Source of the DNA: Echinometra lucunter
Lineage: Eukaryota; Echinodermata; Echinoidea; Camarodonta; Echinometridae
DNA length: 64,000 nt
Reading direction: 5' to 3'
NCBI GenBank assembly: GCA_029962745.1
Contig: CM057154.1
Coordinates: forward strand, 14,193,763 to 14,257,762
Shown: piece by piece, positions 38,601 to 51,800 of the stretch
Position numbering within the stretch: the first letter of the stretch is position 1
Layout of the letters: each line of letters starts with the position of its first letter
Program-made: the position numbers and the translations under genes
Notes under the pieces: generated by a model
The model's input: only the letters and a program-made list of their open reading frames with translations
Databases searched by the model: none
Told to the model about the DNA's origin: nothing

Positions 38601-41600
38601 TCTGCTTTCACTGGCCTTTACTGAATCAAAATCAAGCCTGAATTGTAGTAATTTGAGGCATTTTCAATGACTCTTTCTACTCACATTTGGATGTATTCAC
38701 TTCCGTTTAAGGGCCAATCAAACATTTCCGACAAATTAAATTTGACAAAAATATACAGACTAGAGACTAAAGCTTGAACAAAATCTGATAAACAATAAGA
38801 AAAATATTAATTTCTGAAGATACAGTATGAAAGGTCTCACCTAAAGCTTCCAAGAATACAATGCTACCTTTGTAGAGGATATAGAATGTCCAAAAGGCTG
38901 CTACCAGATAGAAGATAGAATCTCTTAAGAAGGGACGTTCAACCATCTTAAACGGTCGTGTAAATGCGATGGATCCAGCCACCACTGTTGTTACAAATAT
39001 ACCAGCTCCTGATGCACAGAATAGAAAATAAATCAATTGCAACTTGAATGAAGTGATTATCAGCTATAAAGGTTGGAATGGAGTGGAATGACATCAATGC
39101 ACTTTATAATATTTTGTGGCCAAATGCTCTCAAAGGACTAGAGGTCTGTTAAAGCACACACATTGTGCCAAAGAAATAAATGGAGAGAACTGCTTGAGGA
39201 TTATTTCCCCAGGGGAGGCCACTCAGATACATTGGTGTACACATGCACAGAAAAATGCAAGAAAACACGAAAAAAGGGGTCTTTTATTCATGGGGAACGC
39301 GTAACGCGCGTTCTGTGTTAAGGGGTCCTAAAACGCTGACTTTCAAAAAAGAGGGGTGCTTTTAATTAATATGGCCGAACGCGTTACGAGAGTAAATTTT
39401 CCATACCGGCAACAATATGTGAACGGAACATTTTGGGACATTTTCAAGGATTTTCAGCCCAATTTCATTTTCAGGAAGTGGCGCACACGCGTGCCAGGGC
39501 AGGCGGATAAGCGGGCGTTCATATGATCAATTAAAAAATACAGGAGTTTCGCACCCCTTTCCTCATCCGGCCTCGCACATTATGTTAGCTAGCTGCTGTT
39601 CCGGACCAACCCGCACTGCGCGCCCCCAGTAGCTAGCTGTCAAAAAGCTGATCAGCATATTTCAAACAAACCTGTTCAGGGAGTAATATTTCAATCAAAC
39701 CTGTTTAGGGGGTTTAATTTCATGAGAAACTGCGCGAAATCCTCGTTAAGGGGTCTTTTTTCATCAAAGTATAAAACCTGTTTAGGGGGTATTAAAACCC
39801 ATGGACACGCATGTGTACACCAATATCTGAGTGCCCCCCCCCAGGATTATTTCTTGGAAGAAACCGCTTTCCTTCTACTATGTATTTCCAAGTACATTAA
39901 TGGTAGCATCATTACTTTCTAGCAAATGACAGTAATTATCTGGTTATGAATTTCATGATTCAGTGCATAAAATACGGTTTATGAATCCAAGTTAAAATGA
40001 AAGAAACAAATACAAATTTTTTTTTTCTCATTCTTCCCATTAAAACTAATCAAAGAGTGATTAAAAGAGACAATCATGCACAGATGCGCCAACATCAGGC
40101 TATAGCTCGAACTTTATTGCAATACACAAACTCACAAAGGTATTGAAGCTCAAGCTAATACACAAAGGTAATGAATCTAGAGCTGATGTGGACACGATTG
40201 CACGCTTCAGCAAATGTTTGGGCTATTAAATACCCCTGATCCCCGAAACAGCTGGCTATTGATAAGCTCAAGCTGAGAAAAACACACCTATGGGGGGGGG
40301 GTGCTTATCAAAGGTCAATTCAAAGGGATTCAAACAGTAAGCCATCAATGATAAAGAACAAAACTTACCGAATAAAGCTCCAATTGCCAGCCCAGCTTCT
40401 CCATTTCTTGAATTAGTGACTGCTGCTATGGCACTAAAAATATCTGGTGCTCCATTGCCAAATGCCAACAGAGTCACTCCGTAAAATGTAAGGAGTTAAG
40501 GACTTTCAGAGATAAAGGAATTTAAACACTGGAAATGATTCACTAGATAGAAGTCATACTAATTTTTTTTTCCTCAGCCCCTCCCCCCCCCCCCCCCCAA
40601 AAAAAAAGAAAACCCATACAAACAATGAAATAGAAACAAAAACTAAGTCCATCTTCATATATTTACAAAAAAATTAGTAAATAAATAAGAAGAAATATCA
40701 TTATAAATGAGTATTCCTTACCTTTTGATAGGAATCATTCATATATTTATTCACACATTATATCTCTGCATTCTACAAATATGCATATCATTTTCAGTCA
40801 AACAGTAGCTTCTCTCAGATCAGATGAATACTGATCTTCCAAGCAGCCCTGTATACAATTAACTAGATGAATCTTCGACCACACGTGGTCGAAATTTATG
40901 CCTCCGCCATTACCAAATCAGAAATAAATGGCACTTCATGTTGATTTATTTTCATTTATGCAATGACATCTTTGACCATGACCTCTGACCTTGTGACCCC
41001 CAAATCTAATGAGAGCAATGCCCTTTCCATATGCATACATGAGCCAAGTTTGTTGAACCGTCCAATGGTTACTGAGTTATCACAAGAACGAACCATTTCT
41101 ATGACCTTTGACATTTGACCTTGAGACCCCAAAATCTAATCAGATCATTGTCCCTCCCATATGCATACCTGTGCCAAGTTTGAGGTCGATCTGTAAAATG
41201 GTTCTTAAGTTATCACAAGAACGAGCCATTTTTATGTGTTTTATTACCTCTATGACCTTGACCTTTGACCTTGTGACCCCAAAATCTAATCAGATCATTG
41301 TCCCTCCCATATGCATACCTGTGCCAAGTTTGAGGTTGATCTGTAAAATGGTTCTTAAGTTATCGCGAGAACGAGCCATTTTTATGTGTTTTATTACCTC
41401 TATGACCTTGACCTTTGACCTTGAGACCCCAAAATCTAATCAGATCATTGTCCCTCCCATATGCATACCTGTGCCAAGTTTGAGGTTGATCTGTCAAATG
41501 GTTCTTAAGTTATCGCGAGAACGAGCCATTTTTATGTGTTTTATTACCTCTATGACCTTGACCTTTGACCTTGAGACTCCAAAGTCTATTCAGATCATTG

Positions 41601-42744
41601 TCCCTCCCATATGCATACACGAGCCAAGTTTGAAGTTGATCTGTCAAACGGTTCTTAAGTTATTGCGAGAACGAAAACGGGACGGATGGACGGACGACCC
41701 GAAAACATAATGCCTCCGGCAACCACCTACGGTGGGCGGAGGCATAAAAAATACACACATGCATAAATATATATATATACATTAAAAATTATATTAAAAA
41801 AACATAAAACATGATATAATACATATATACAAAATTTTAAAAGAAAATATACAAATACCATACATGGTTAAGACAAGAAAAAAAAACTCAAGAAAAAGAA
41901 AGGGAGAAAGAGAGAGAAAAGGGGAAAAAAGAAAGGGAAAATTCTTTAACTGAAGAGTATTAACCATGAATTACATATTAGGCAGTGACAAAGCAAAGCA
42001 TATTCCTGAACAATCAGCATACACTACAAATGATAAGATCATATTGTTTCAGTTTTGCTTATATTTGAATACAAACCAAACTGAAACAACACTCTTGCAT
42101 TTGTTAAATCCTTAAACATATTGGCCGTAAATTAAGAAAAGTGGTTTAAATCTAGACAATGCTTTATGCAAATTTTGTGGTATAAGTGCGCTTGATTTAG
42201 CATGTACACTAAGAAAGGTCCAATAATGAATGCGCGTGTGTGGCAAAGGTTGCTAAATTCATGCTTGTTGCCATGGTTTAGACCACGGTTTATGTAAATT
42301 TATGCATGGTTTATTTCAATTAATTAACATAAACTTTTAGCGCCCTTTGCCAAACACGTGCCTTCATTTTTGGACCTTCCTCAGTGTACACACTTAAGCA
42401 AGTGTACTTGTACTACAAAATCTGCACAAACCATGGTCTATTCATTTAAACCACCTTTGTGAATTCCAACCATTGGGTGAATGGATTTTTAGTACATTCA
42501 AATGAAGTAAAATTTTTTGTAAGTGCATAAATTCGTACATTTATGCTGCATCTTTACTGTACATTATGTATACATGCATATCTTACAGTCCCATTCTGTT
42601 GCAAATCTATCACACATTTTGTTACATGCAATGCACATAGATAGTGTATATCTTGGAAAGTTCATGCTAGTAGAAGATGAAATGAGAAACCAAGGATTCA
42701 GGAGTAACGAAGAAGAAGAAGAAGAAGAAGAAGAAGAAGAATAT

Positions 42745-42782
<38 letters not shown>

Positions 42783-42857
42783 CTGATGATGGTGATGCTG
42801 ATGATGATGACGAAGACAACGACGACGGCAGTGATAACAACAACAAAATTATCACTA

Positions 42858-42896
<39 letters not shown>

Positions 42897-45800
42897 GCTG
42901 ATAATAATAACAGGCATTTTATGATGCCTTCTATTCTATTCCAAGATACACAAGAAAAAAATAAATCGATAAATGAGAGTCCAGATAAGTGCCATATCCT
43001 TGTGTTAAGTATTAATAGAGACATATTTCATCCACTTGGATCTGAAGTTTCTAAAGAAGTAGTAGTTTTCAGTTCTCAACTCCACTGCTAGTTTATGCCA
43101 CAGAATAGGTGCTGTCGCTGAGAAAGCCCTTTTGCCACAAATTACTCTAGTCCTTGGGATCTCAAGAAGATTGTGAGGATATCTGCATTATTTTCGTTAA
43201 CAATAAGAACACATAATGAGCAAGATAATAATATCAATAATATTTAGTATTTATACAGCGAAGATATCCATAAGGGAAGGTGCTCAAGGTGCTTCAATAT
43301 TACCCCGGCTCAGCTAGGCAGTCATTGTTGGCACTCACAACATTCAAGGAATTCCTAGCTGACAGTACCCATTCACACCTGGGTGGAGATTGGCACATAT
43401 ATAGATTCATATCTGGCCGAAGGACATTAGGGCCGTAGTGGGACTCAAACTCAGACCATGATACAATAATAATAATAATAATAATAATAATAGATGTGAC
43501 TTGTATAGCGCCAGATCCACTCTGTGGAGTGCTCAAGGCGCTTTTAAGAAATTAGGAAGTAAATAGAAATGTTTAAAGATGTTTCTTGAAGGTTTCACAG
43601 GTTAAACACCTTTTGATGTCTTCAGGAAGGCTGTTCCATAACTTAGGACATGAATGGGCAAATGATCCTTCCCCCCAGGTTTTTGCAACTTTAGGGATCA
43701 CAAGAGAACTGGAAGTGGATGAGCGAAGGATCTTGCAGGAGTGAAATTCTCAATTAATGAGATAAGAAATTGGGAAGCAGAACCATGAATGCAGAGAAAG
43801 GTTAGCAACAACATTTTGAAAATAATACAATCTTTTACAGGGAGCCAGTGTAGTGACCGTAAAACCGGAGAAATGTGCGTACGCTTGGTGGACAGAGTAA
43901 CGATCCCTTTCAATAAATGGCAGGTCCGGACCAGGTCCGCACTACGTCATAAAAATTTTAATTACTGAACAGTGCTGCCCAAAATAGTATGCACTATTTC
44001 AGAGCAGCTTTTACAAACACCAGGAGCGGACCAGGTGCGGACCAAGGAAATGCTGAAAGGAGCAGTAACAAAGTCCGCCCTAAAATTCCTCTCAGGGTCA
44101 AAGGTCACTTTTTTCAGCATACATCGCACAAAAATTCATAATCTCTTCCGCTCTGACCGGAAGATGACGTCATGTATAGTTACCATGGCAGTTCTATTAC
44201 ATAACACTCGTACAAGTCTTCAGAGGTTAGCATATCCCAGGTGTTCGGGCAGTGGAATCACACAAAGGAATTCAAAGTAATTTAAAATTCAAATGAGGTA
44301 TTGGCCGAGCCCCTATAAAAGGCCGGTGTCTCGAGTGGTATTCTCTTTTCCTTGTGTGCAGGCAGTGACGGACAGACCAGACCAGATGTATCTTCTACAA
44401 TTCAACGAGCTGGAGCCAGTGGGCTGTTCTCCAGGTAGGTATAGTCACAATAGTGGCTAGAGAACAGCGGCTCAACTTGCCTTGTCTTTGTGACTCGGCT
44501 TATGGACTGGGCGCGGCCCTGTTCCAATTCATCCAGACATGCTCGGCATGCTGGTCGTATAGAGACTTGCAACACTCGCACCTCCATGGACAGGCCTGAT
44601 GCTAGACGTACTTCAGAAAAAGTTTGCTGGTGTTGCCTTGCATGTCTTGGCGACATGGCTCAGCATGAACGTGGGCGAAGCCCCGTTCTATTTCTTCCAG
44701 ACTTGTGTAAAAGGCTGGATTTACATGCAAGCAAAGTGACATTCCCTCCACTGAACTCCTTCCACAACCTTTCTATGTGGACCTTATGTCAACCTGGCGA
44801 CTGAGTTTCGGGATCGGTATCCGATTCTTTTCTTCTGATTTGTTTTTCAGAAGCCCTTCTTTTTCATCATTAGACAATTACAGTATACATGACTGTACAC
44901 TGTAAAATGGTGAAAAACAAAATGCCAGTTCGTCAAACTTATTGGTATAATTGACCGAAAGTGCGGTTAAGGCGAATTGATGCTTTCTACTCAAAGGAAA
45001 GTGTGAACTGGCCTGGACATCCATGCAATATCCAACAATACATGCTCCTATGCATGGCCCAAATATTACAAACCAAACAAAAAAAAAAAAAAAAACAACA
45101 ACCAAACAAACACCCTAACTGAAAAGGGGTAATGAATATGAGCAACATCTCATTAAAATGTTCCAGTTTTCCACTCCTTTCCTTTCAGGGAAAACTATAC
45201 GAGAATTGAATCAAGCTTCAATCAAATGAAGGCCACGTACTCTACGTGAACTTCTCGGTGCTTGCATTTATGTTTTGCACATCGAGCAATTCTACAGTTA
45301 CAAAGTATCGGGGAATCATACCAGAGAAATGATGGGACCTTTCCAAAGTCCAATTTGAACCCTCAATACGGGATTTGCAGCCATGTCAAAGACGGTGAAA
45401 ATCCTAACCAGTGAAATAAAATAACCACGGATGTACATGCATGACTCGTACAATTAAGATACGTGTATGTGACAAAGATTCACTATTCATGATAAAGAAC
45501 GTACGTCGTCAAATAGTCAACCAAAATAGTCAATGTAGAGAGTCGATGTATAATATTCAAACGCACGGATCTCCATGTTACCAAAAGACAGCTAGTTATA
45601 TTCTTGCTCCTTTGTCAAGAAAAACCTTGTTTTCGCACATGGTGTAATGACTGAGGAAGATTCTTTTAGATGGACCACCAACACAACCTTTGGATTTGCT
45701 CACATAGGTCTAAAATTTCTAAAGGGAGACTTTGTGATCTGCAATTATATTCTCTTGTGGAGAAATAGGTATAATTATGAGCTATGGCTTAATAGCCTTA

Positions 45801-48800
45801 ATTGAATCTACTGTCATGAATATTAAATTATTCAAAACATATTATGACGCACAGCAGAGGCGGAGCATTGTACTGTTCATGGAGCCACTCCAAATTAAAA
45901 AGAAAAAACTGAGCAGAAAAAGTGAACTCATATTTCTTAAACCTTTCAGATTTATAAAGTTCTGATTACTTCAAGAGATGTATTACTTAACATCATGAAG
46001 CTTTGAGATGTAAGCTTTTCAATGCCATGATTCGTAGAAAGTAAATAGATAAATAAGGCCTTCTTCAAGTTGCCAATTTACTACGACGTTCAATGCTTAA
46101 TTCTCTTCGGCTACGGTGATGTGCTGTCCATTTTTTTTTTTTAAACAACATCCATGAAAGGGCATACCTTTGATATTCCCTCAAATAATTCATCTGAGAT
46201 AACATCTTGAATATGTTATCACCTGTATTGTGTGCCTCGAAAAGGATTGACGAATATCCTAAGCAACAAAAAAGCCCTTGTTGGTTAACTCATTAAAAAT
46301 CAATACAATGACATGCATTCTGTCATAATATGGTTTGGAAAGTGCAACCATGCACTGTAAAATACTATTCTAATTTCACTGAACCAAACACTGAAATTTT
46401 GAGATCGTAAGAATGCTTTATGCACAACTGTTTCCCTTCAGCATGTTTAGAATACCTTTGTCGTGTTCTATTCATGAGCGGAAAAAAAAAACTTTCGAAC
46501 GCTTGCATCATTTTAAAAAGAATCTCAAACATGTTGAATGCTTGTTCTGTGTGCGACCTGTGTCTATGGTACTCAAGTCAATTATCCAGAGCTCGTGGCT
46601 TTTAATTTTGCCACTGTCTCCAATGCATTATCGAACAAAGGAAGAATACTTGAATTTGTATACCCTTAATTTCAATGCAAGGTACTTGACCTCTTTAGGC
46701 ATATTTTGACTTTTTTTCCAAGCAAGTTAAGTTTGTCTTATTATTGGTGGTACATATACACTGCTACTGCCTAGCTTGCAGAATGTAGTTTTATGTTATA
46801 ACGTTACCCACTGATGATATCCATTCATCACATAATTTGACTGGGTACAGCGATTCGTTCGTATAATTTTGCAAAAAGTGACTGCTCACTGAATGATAAT
46901 CACAATGATTAACATTTTGACTCGATAATGATCACACGCCCAGTCTGACATTGGCAATATTGTGTGAAAGAATAATATCGTTGGACTCGAAAGGAAAATA
47001 ATACAATTTCACAGTGTTTGAATATTTTCTGCTTGTAAACAGCAGCAGCAACAATAATAACAACATGATGATGATTTTGATCAGCTATTGCTTGATCTGT
47101 TGAATGGTTTATTGTACGTAAGGTACGTTTTTGCATCGAGATGAACAGATGAAAGTAGCAGCTTACGTTTTGCGATGAGATGATTAATTGCATTGCTGCT
47201 CTGTTTTTCCGGAACATATGTCCTCCTAATATCGTTTCGGTAGATACTTTGGATTGTTTGAAATTAAACTTGAAAACGGTCATCCTTTCTCTCTTAGTTA
47301 GTTTCATCATGCGCCTTGGAATGTTTTTGATGCGATATATCAGGTATATAGCACAATACAAGACAGTATAAATATTATGACATCACTCAAGAATAGTAAT
47401 TCTGACGGGTTATTTACTCTTTTATTAGGGAGAGTCTTCTTTGTATTCTCAAACCATATCAGACTGAAATGACCATGTGCGTCAAAGCCGTCAATCCGTT
47501 TCATAATTTCAGATGGACTCTGTCCAAAAACTTGCTGACAAGACCAGTTGGTACAATAAACTATTGCTTATTTTCAGCAATTTTCCTTGCTTCCGACACA
47601 CATTAAATCTTATATATTCATCATTCTCTTGTTCGTCTGTAAGAATATTATACAGCAAGAAAAATAATCATTTGAATTATGATTTGTGCAAGCAAAATAT
47701 TCGTGTACAGTGATACTGTATCAAAATAAACACAAAATACCAAAGGAACATAAACAGAAGTACTTAAACCCGAGTGCCGAACATTACAATATTAATGAAT
47801 TCTACTTTGCTCATTTGAGCCCCCACTGATATATAAATTTTAAAGAAGACCACTCATCTTATCTGTCGGATAATGATACGGCAGTATTTCCTGCTCTAGA
47901 TATACCTAGTTCACCCTTTTTGTTTTAAAAACGTCGGCACTTTAAGTTGCCTTGATTTAGGGGCCTTACTTTGCTTGAACAAATAAAAGAGTCTAGCTTG
48001 TCTATGATATGAGATTATTCTTATAATTTTATCTCATATTCCATTGAAAAAAGATCTCAATGACAAACATAAATGTTTGTATCTTTCGTTTTGCAGACCT
48101 TCTGTACGGTCGTTGATTTGAAGGTAGTCATTAAATACATTTTCAGACATGAGTGAACCAAGATTTCAGATGTTCGCAACAAAATTTCTTCATTAAAAAC
48201 TGCATAATGAAAATTGAATTAATGAGTATGATTTGGTCAATCGTAATTATGTTACGACAACATTGATATCGCAAAATCACAATTTTGTTTTGCGAAAGCT
48301 GTCATCCATATTCGATGTGAATGGAGATTATTACCTGATCACTTTGGAATAAGAATGTAGGCGTCAAACGAATACATTCCATATCACCCTTTTGTTTCGT
48401 TAACTGAACTCAACGGCATGTATTTGCGGGAATCAAAATAAGAAGAAACGCCAAATACGAATTACCTTATCTCTTGTGATGTATATTCTCATTACTTGTC
48501 AAAAGTAATCAACACTGAATCAACAGAGTTGTTAAACTCTTCTCGCATCAGTGCACATTGACATTATCAAATTAAATATATGATTAACGTTCTCCTTAAC
48601 CATTGTACCAGTGAAACTGAAAAATAGCTAATGTGCTTAAGTGATATCTATAAAATGGAGTATCAATACTGTACTGAAGAAAGCAGAAAATATCAACAGA
48701 ACAATTGTAATTATTTCTCCTACATCAATTGAACATGTATAGAGTTAAACAAATGAAAGGAATGATCTCGACACTTATTTAAAATGAATCAGATGAACTT

Positions 48801-51800
48801 CACCATGTTCATAGTTTTAAAAAGGGCAATCAAGTTTCCCATGTATGGAAATGAGTCATCTTCTGTGATTGGCTGCTTTGAAGATGCTAACCTCTGAAGA
48901 CTTGTACGAGTGTTATGTAATAGAATTCCTAAATTATACAAATAATAATGAAGTATAATTAGAATTCTATGTAATAATAAGAAGTACAAGTCGAAGAGGT
49001 CCCGCCCTTTATTATCTTCTCACATTGTTCCGGTTTTCCCTCCCTGATTCACAGAAGCTGACAAACGGTTGCTTTTGTGTCTTCTCAGTATTCTTATTGT
49101 TTGCAAACAACTGTTTTCAGAGCATTCTATCGAAATAAAGTGTCTGCAATGTACTTTCTACATTTCATTTCTCTTAGGTTTTGAACAACACATTGATTGA
49201 CGGTTTACTATGAAAGTGTCAAGTGTGAAATACAATGAATGATAATTCTTTCAAACAATACAAAATGATTCCTTTTGACAAGAATATATTTTCATTTCTC
49301 CTTTTCTATACATATTTTCACTTTGAAAGATGAATACCACTCGAGACACCGGCCTTTTATAGGGGCTTGGCCAATACCTCATTTGAATTTTAAATTACTT
49401 TGAATTCCTTTGTGTGATTCCACTGCCCGAACACCTGGGATATGCTAACCTCTTCGACTTGTACTTCTTATTATTACATAGAATTCTAATTATACTTCAT
49501 TATTATTTGTATAATTTTGGAATTATTCCTTTTTGGATTGATTTATTGAAAGGGTCCTTGTTACTGTACATACAAGAAGAATTGTAAGAGAAGTTCTTTT
49601 CAGTTTATTTAGGTATTCATAGCTTCAGAAATTTCTCGAAGCATTGGCGTAAATCCTGGGGGGGGGGGGGGGGGGATGGGGGATATATCCCCCCACTTTT
49701 TCGGGGGGGGGGGGGGGGTGGTGTGTACAAATATCCCCCCCCTCATTTTAAGGAATTATGATATTATTATTAATCAGTTAGTGAATTTTTTCATGAAATT
49801 GTCATTAACGACAGTCATATAGTAGAATTTTCATTTGAAATTTTCTAAAAAACCAAAAGAGTGGTTATTTTTTCGCTCGCTCGCAAAATAAAAGAATTAT
49901 CTTGTGTGTGGGGGTCAGCTCGGGTGAGTAAGGATGTGCATTTGTATACTTAAAAATTTTGGCAAAAAAGTCGATCATCCCCACCACTCCTCAAAACGGA
50001 TTTATGCCGGTGTCTAGAAGAGAAATGATTATTACCAGTTTGCTGTCATAAATAACAGACACAGAATTATAGCAATCATTATACCATGCAAGTAGAAAAA
50101 GAACTTTCTAGATTATTCCATAATAGTCGGTTTGACAATTTACAAACCTAGAAAAGTTCTTTCCGTTGAAGTTTTTTCATTGATTTAGGTTCCTATGTAG
50201 TTTATGAACATTTTCAGCTTGGTTGCCCAAACAGCAACCTTGAGCAATTTGCATAATTTGCATAAATCTGTATGGGTACAGGATATGCCACCCAAGATAA
50301 GTTACACAGAATATGTATATTGAACTACGTACTAATTGTGTGTGTGCGGTGATACGGAACTTTAATAGCGTTGTCAATCTTGTGAATTCAACCTTTGATG
50401 AAACAAAACGGGGTACACTGATGTGTGATACTTCCGTAAAATAGGGGTTTTTGTATGGATGTAGAATATAGTTTAAACATATTTTTGCAATTACAGGTCA
50501 GGGTTTAGTATTGAAAATCAAGAAAATGTCAACTTCGTTATCTAAATGATTGAAAACTTGGTCTTACATTCATTAAGAATGGTACTAACAGCAGTATATA
50601 TTCTTCGTTTAGGCCCATCTTTAAAAAAAAGTTTACTGCAGCCATATTCTAGTCAGAATTGGGTAGCGTTCATGCACAGAATCACATGTCAGTGGTTGAA
50701 AATATTTGGGCTCTAGCATTTTAACAAAATACAAAGTCTTATAGTTAAATAGATACATATATGTACATCATTCTGCAACAATCGTATCATATTTAAAAAC
50801 ATCTTTTTGAAATGTACAATTGAATTGGAAACATACTTGTCTTGTTAGGGTGTTCAAATAACGTTGATTTAATCCATACGGCTAACATTACACCAAGAGG
50901 TACTCCCAAAGGAACTAAAACAATACAAGAAGGCTGCCTACCTGCTTGCGTTCATTAATACCGGTTCATTAGGAGCAGTCCTACTCTCATTCTACAGTGT
51001 AGGTGCAAAAAAGTACAGTGTACACTCATATTTGTTTACAGATATTAAGTTGATATCAACATGATTCTTAGTACAAAAACATGATTTCTAATTGTAAAAA
51101 TAACACTGAAATAATTTCCATGTCCCACAAACCCCTAATTGGATGTGCATCCATATCTGATTGTGTGTGTTAAGGTTGTTTCGTTTCATCAAAGGTTGAA
51201 TTCACAAGATTGACAACGCTATTAAAGTTCCGTATCACCGCACATACACAATTGGCACGTAGTTCAGTTTGAACGTTCTGTGTGAGTTGTCTTTGCGCTG
51301 TAAAACCTATACGCATACAGATTTATGCAAATTATGCAAATTGCTCAAGGTTGCTGTTTGGGCAACCAAGCTGAAAATGTTCATAAACTACATAGGAACC
51401 TAAATCAATGAAAAAACTTTTCTAGGTTACAGTGTTAGCTAAATAGGACTGTCCAACCGACTATAAGTCTTGTTACTATTTACTAGTACGTGGTAGTAAG
51501 CTCATTTTGGCTGCATTTTTAATGAGCCAGCTAAAAGAGCATTTCTGGTATTTCTGAAATGTACAATTTCACCTTATGTTGAACTCAGTAGACAATGGCC
51601 TGAGCCTGGCTGGCTGCCAGACAGGAAATAGTAACAATAGCAAAGGTATTTTGTTTATGTGTCAATTACACTGAGATCACTCAAGAAATCTCTAGATTGT
51701 ACTTTATTAGAAGGAGCACGATTGTTCTTATGAAAGATATGACTAGATAATTCTAGAACACAGAAATTGGTATAAAAGGCTGGGAAATCTCTCAGAAAAG

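Noticed and set aside
42667..43091. Met-, Thr-, Ser- and Ile-rich frames
   Set aside because: Translations of a compound trinucleotide microsatellite in different frames.
44490..44804. 104-codon Cys/Arg-rich frame downstream of the left TATA segment
   Set aside because: No known family and the Met lies well inside the putative transcript; not enough evidence to call a gene.
46909..47361. 150-codon open frame on the minus strand
   Set aside because: No recognisable family, residue composition typical of AT-rich noncoding DNA, no flanking splice or promoter context.
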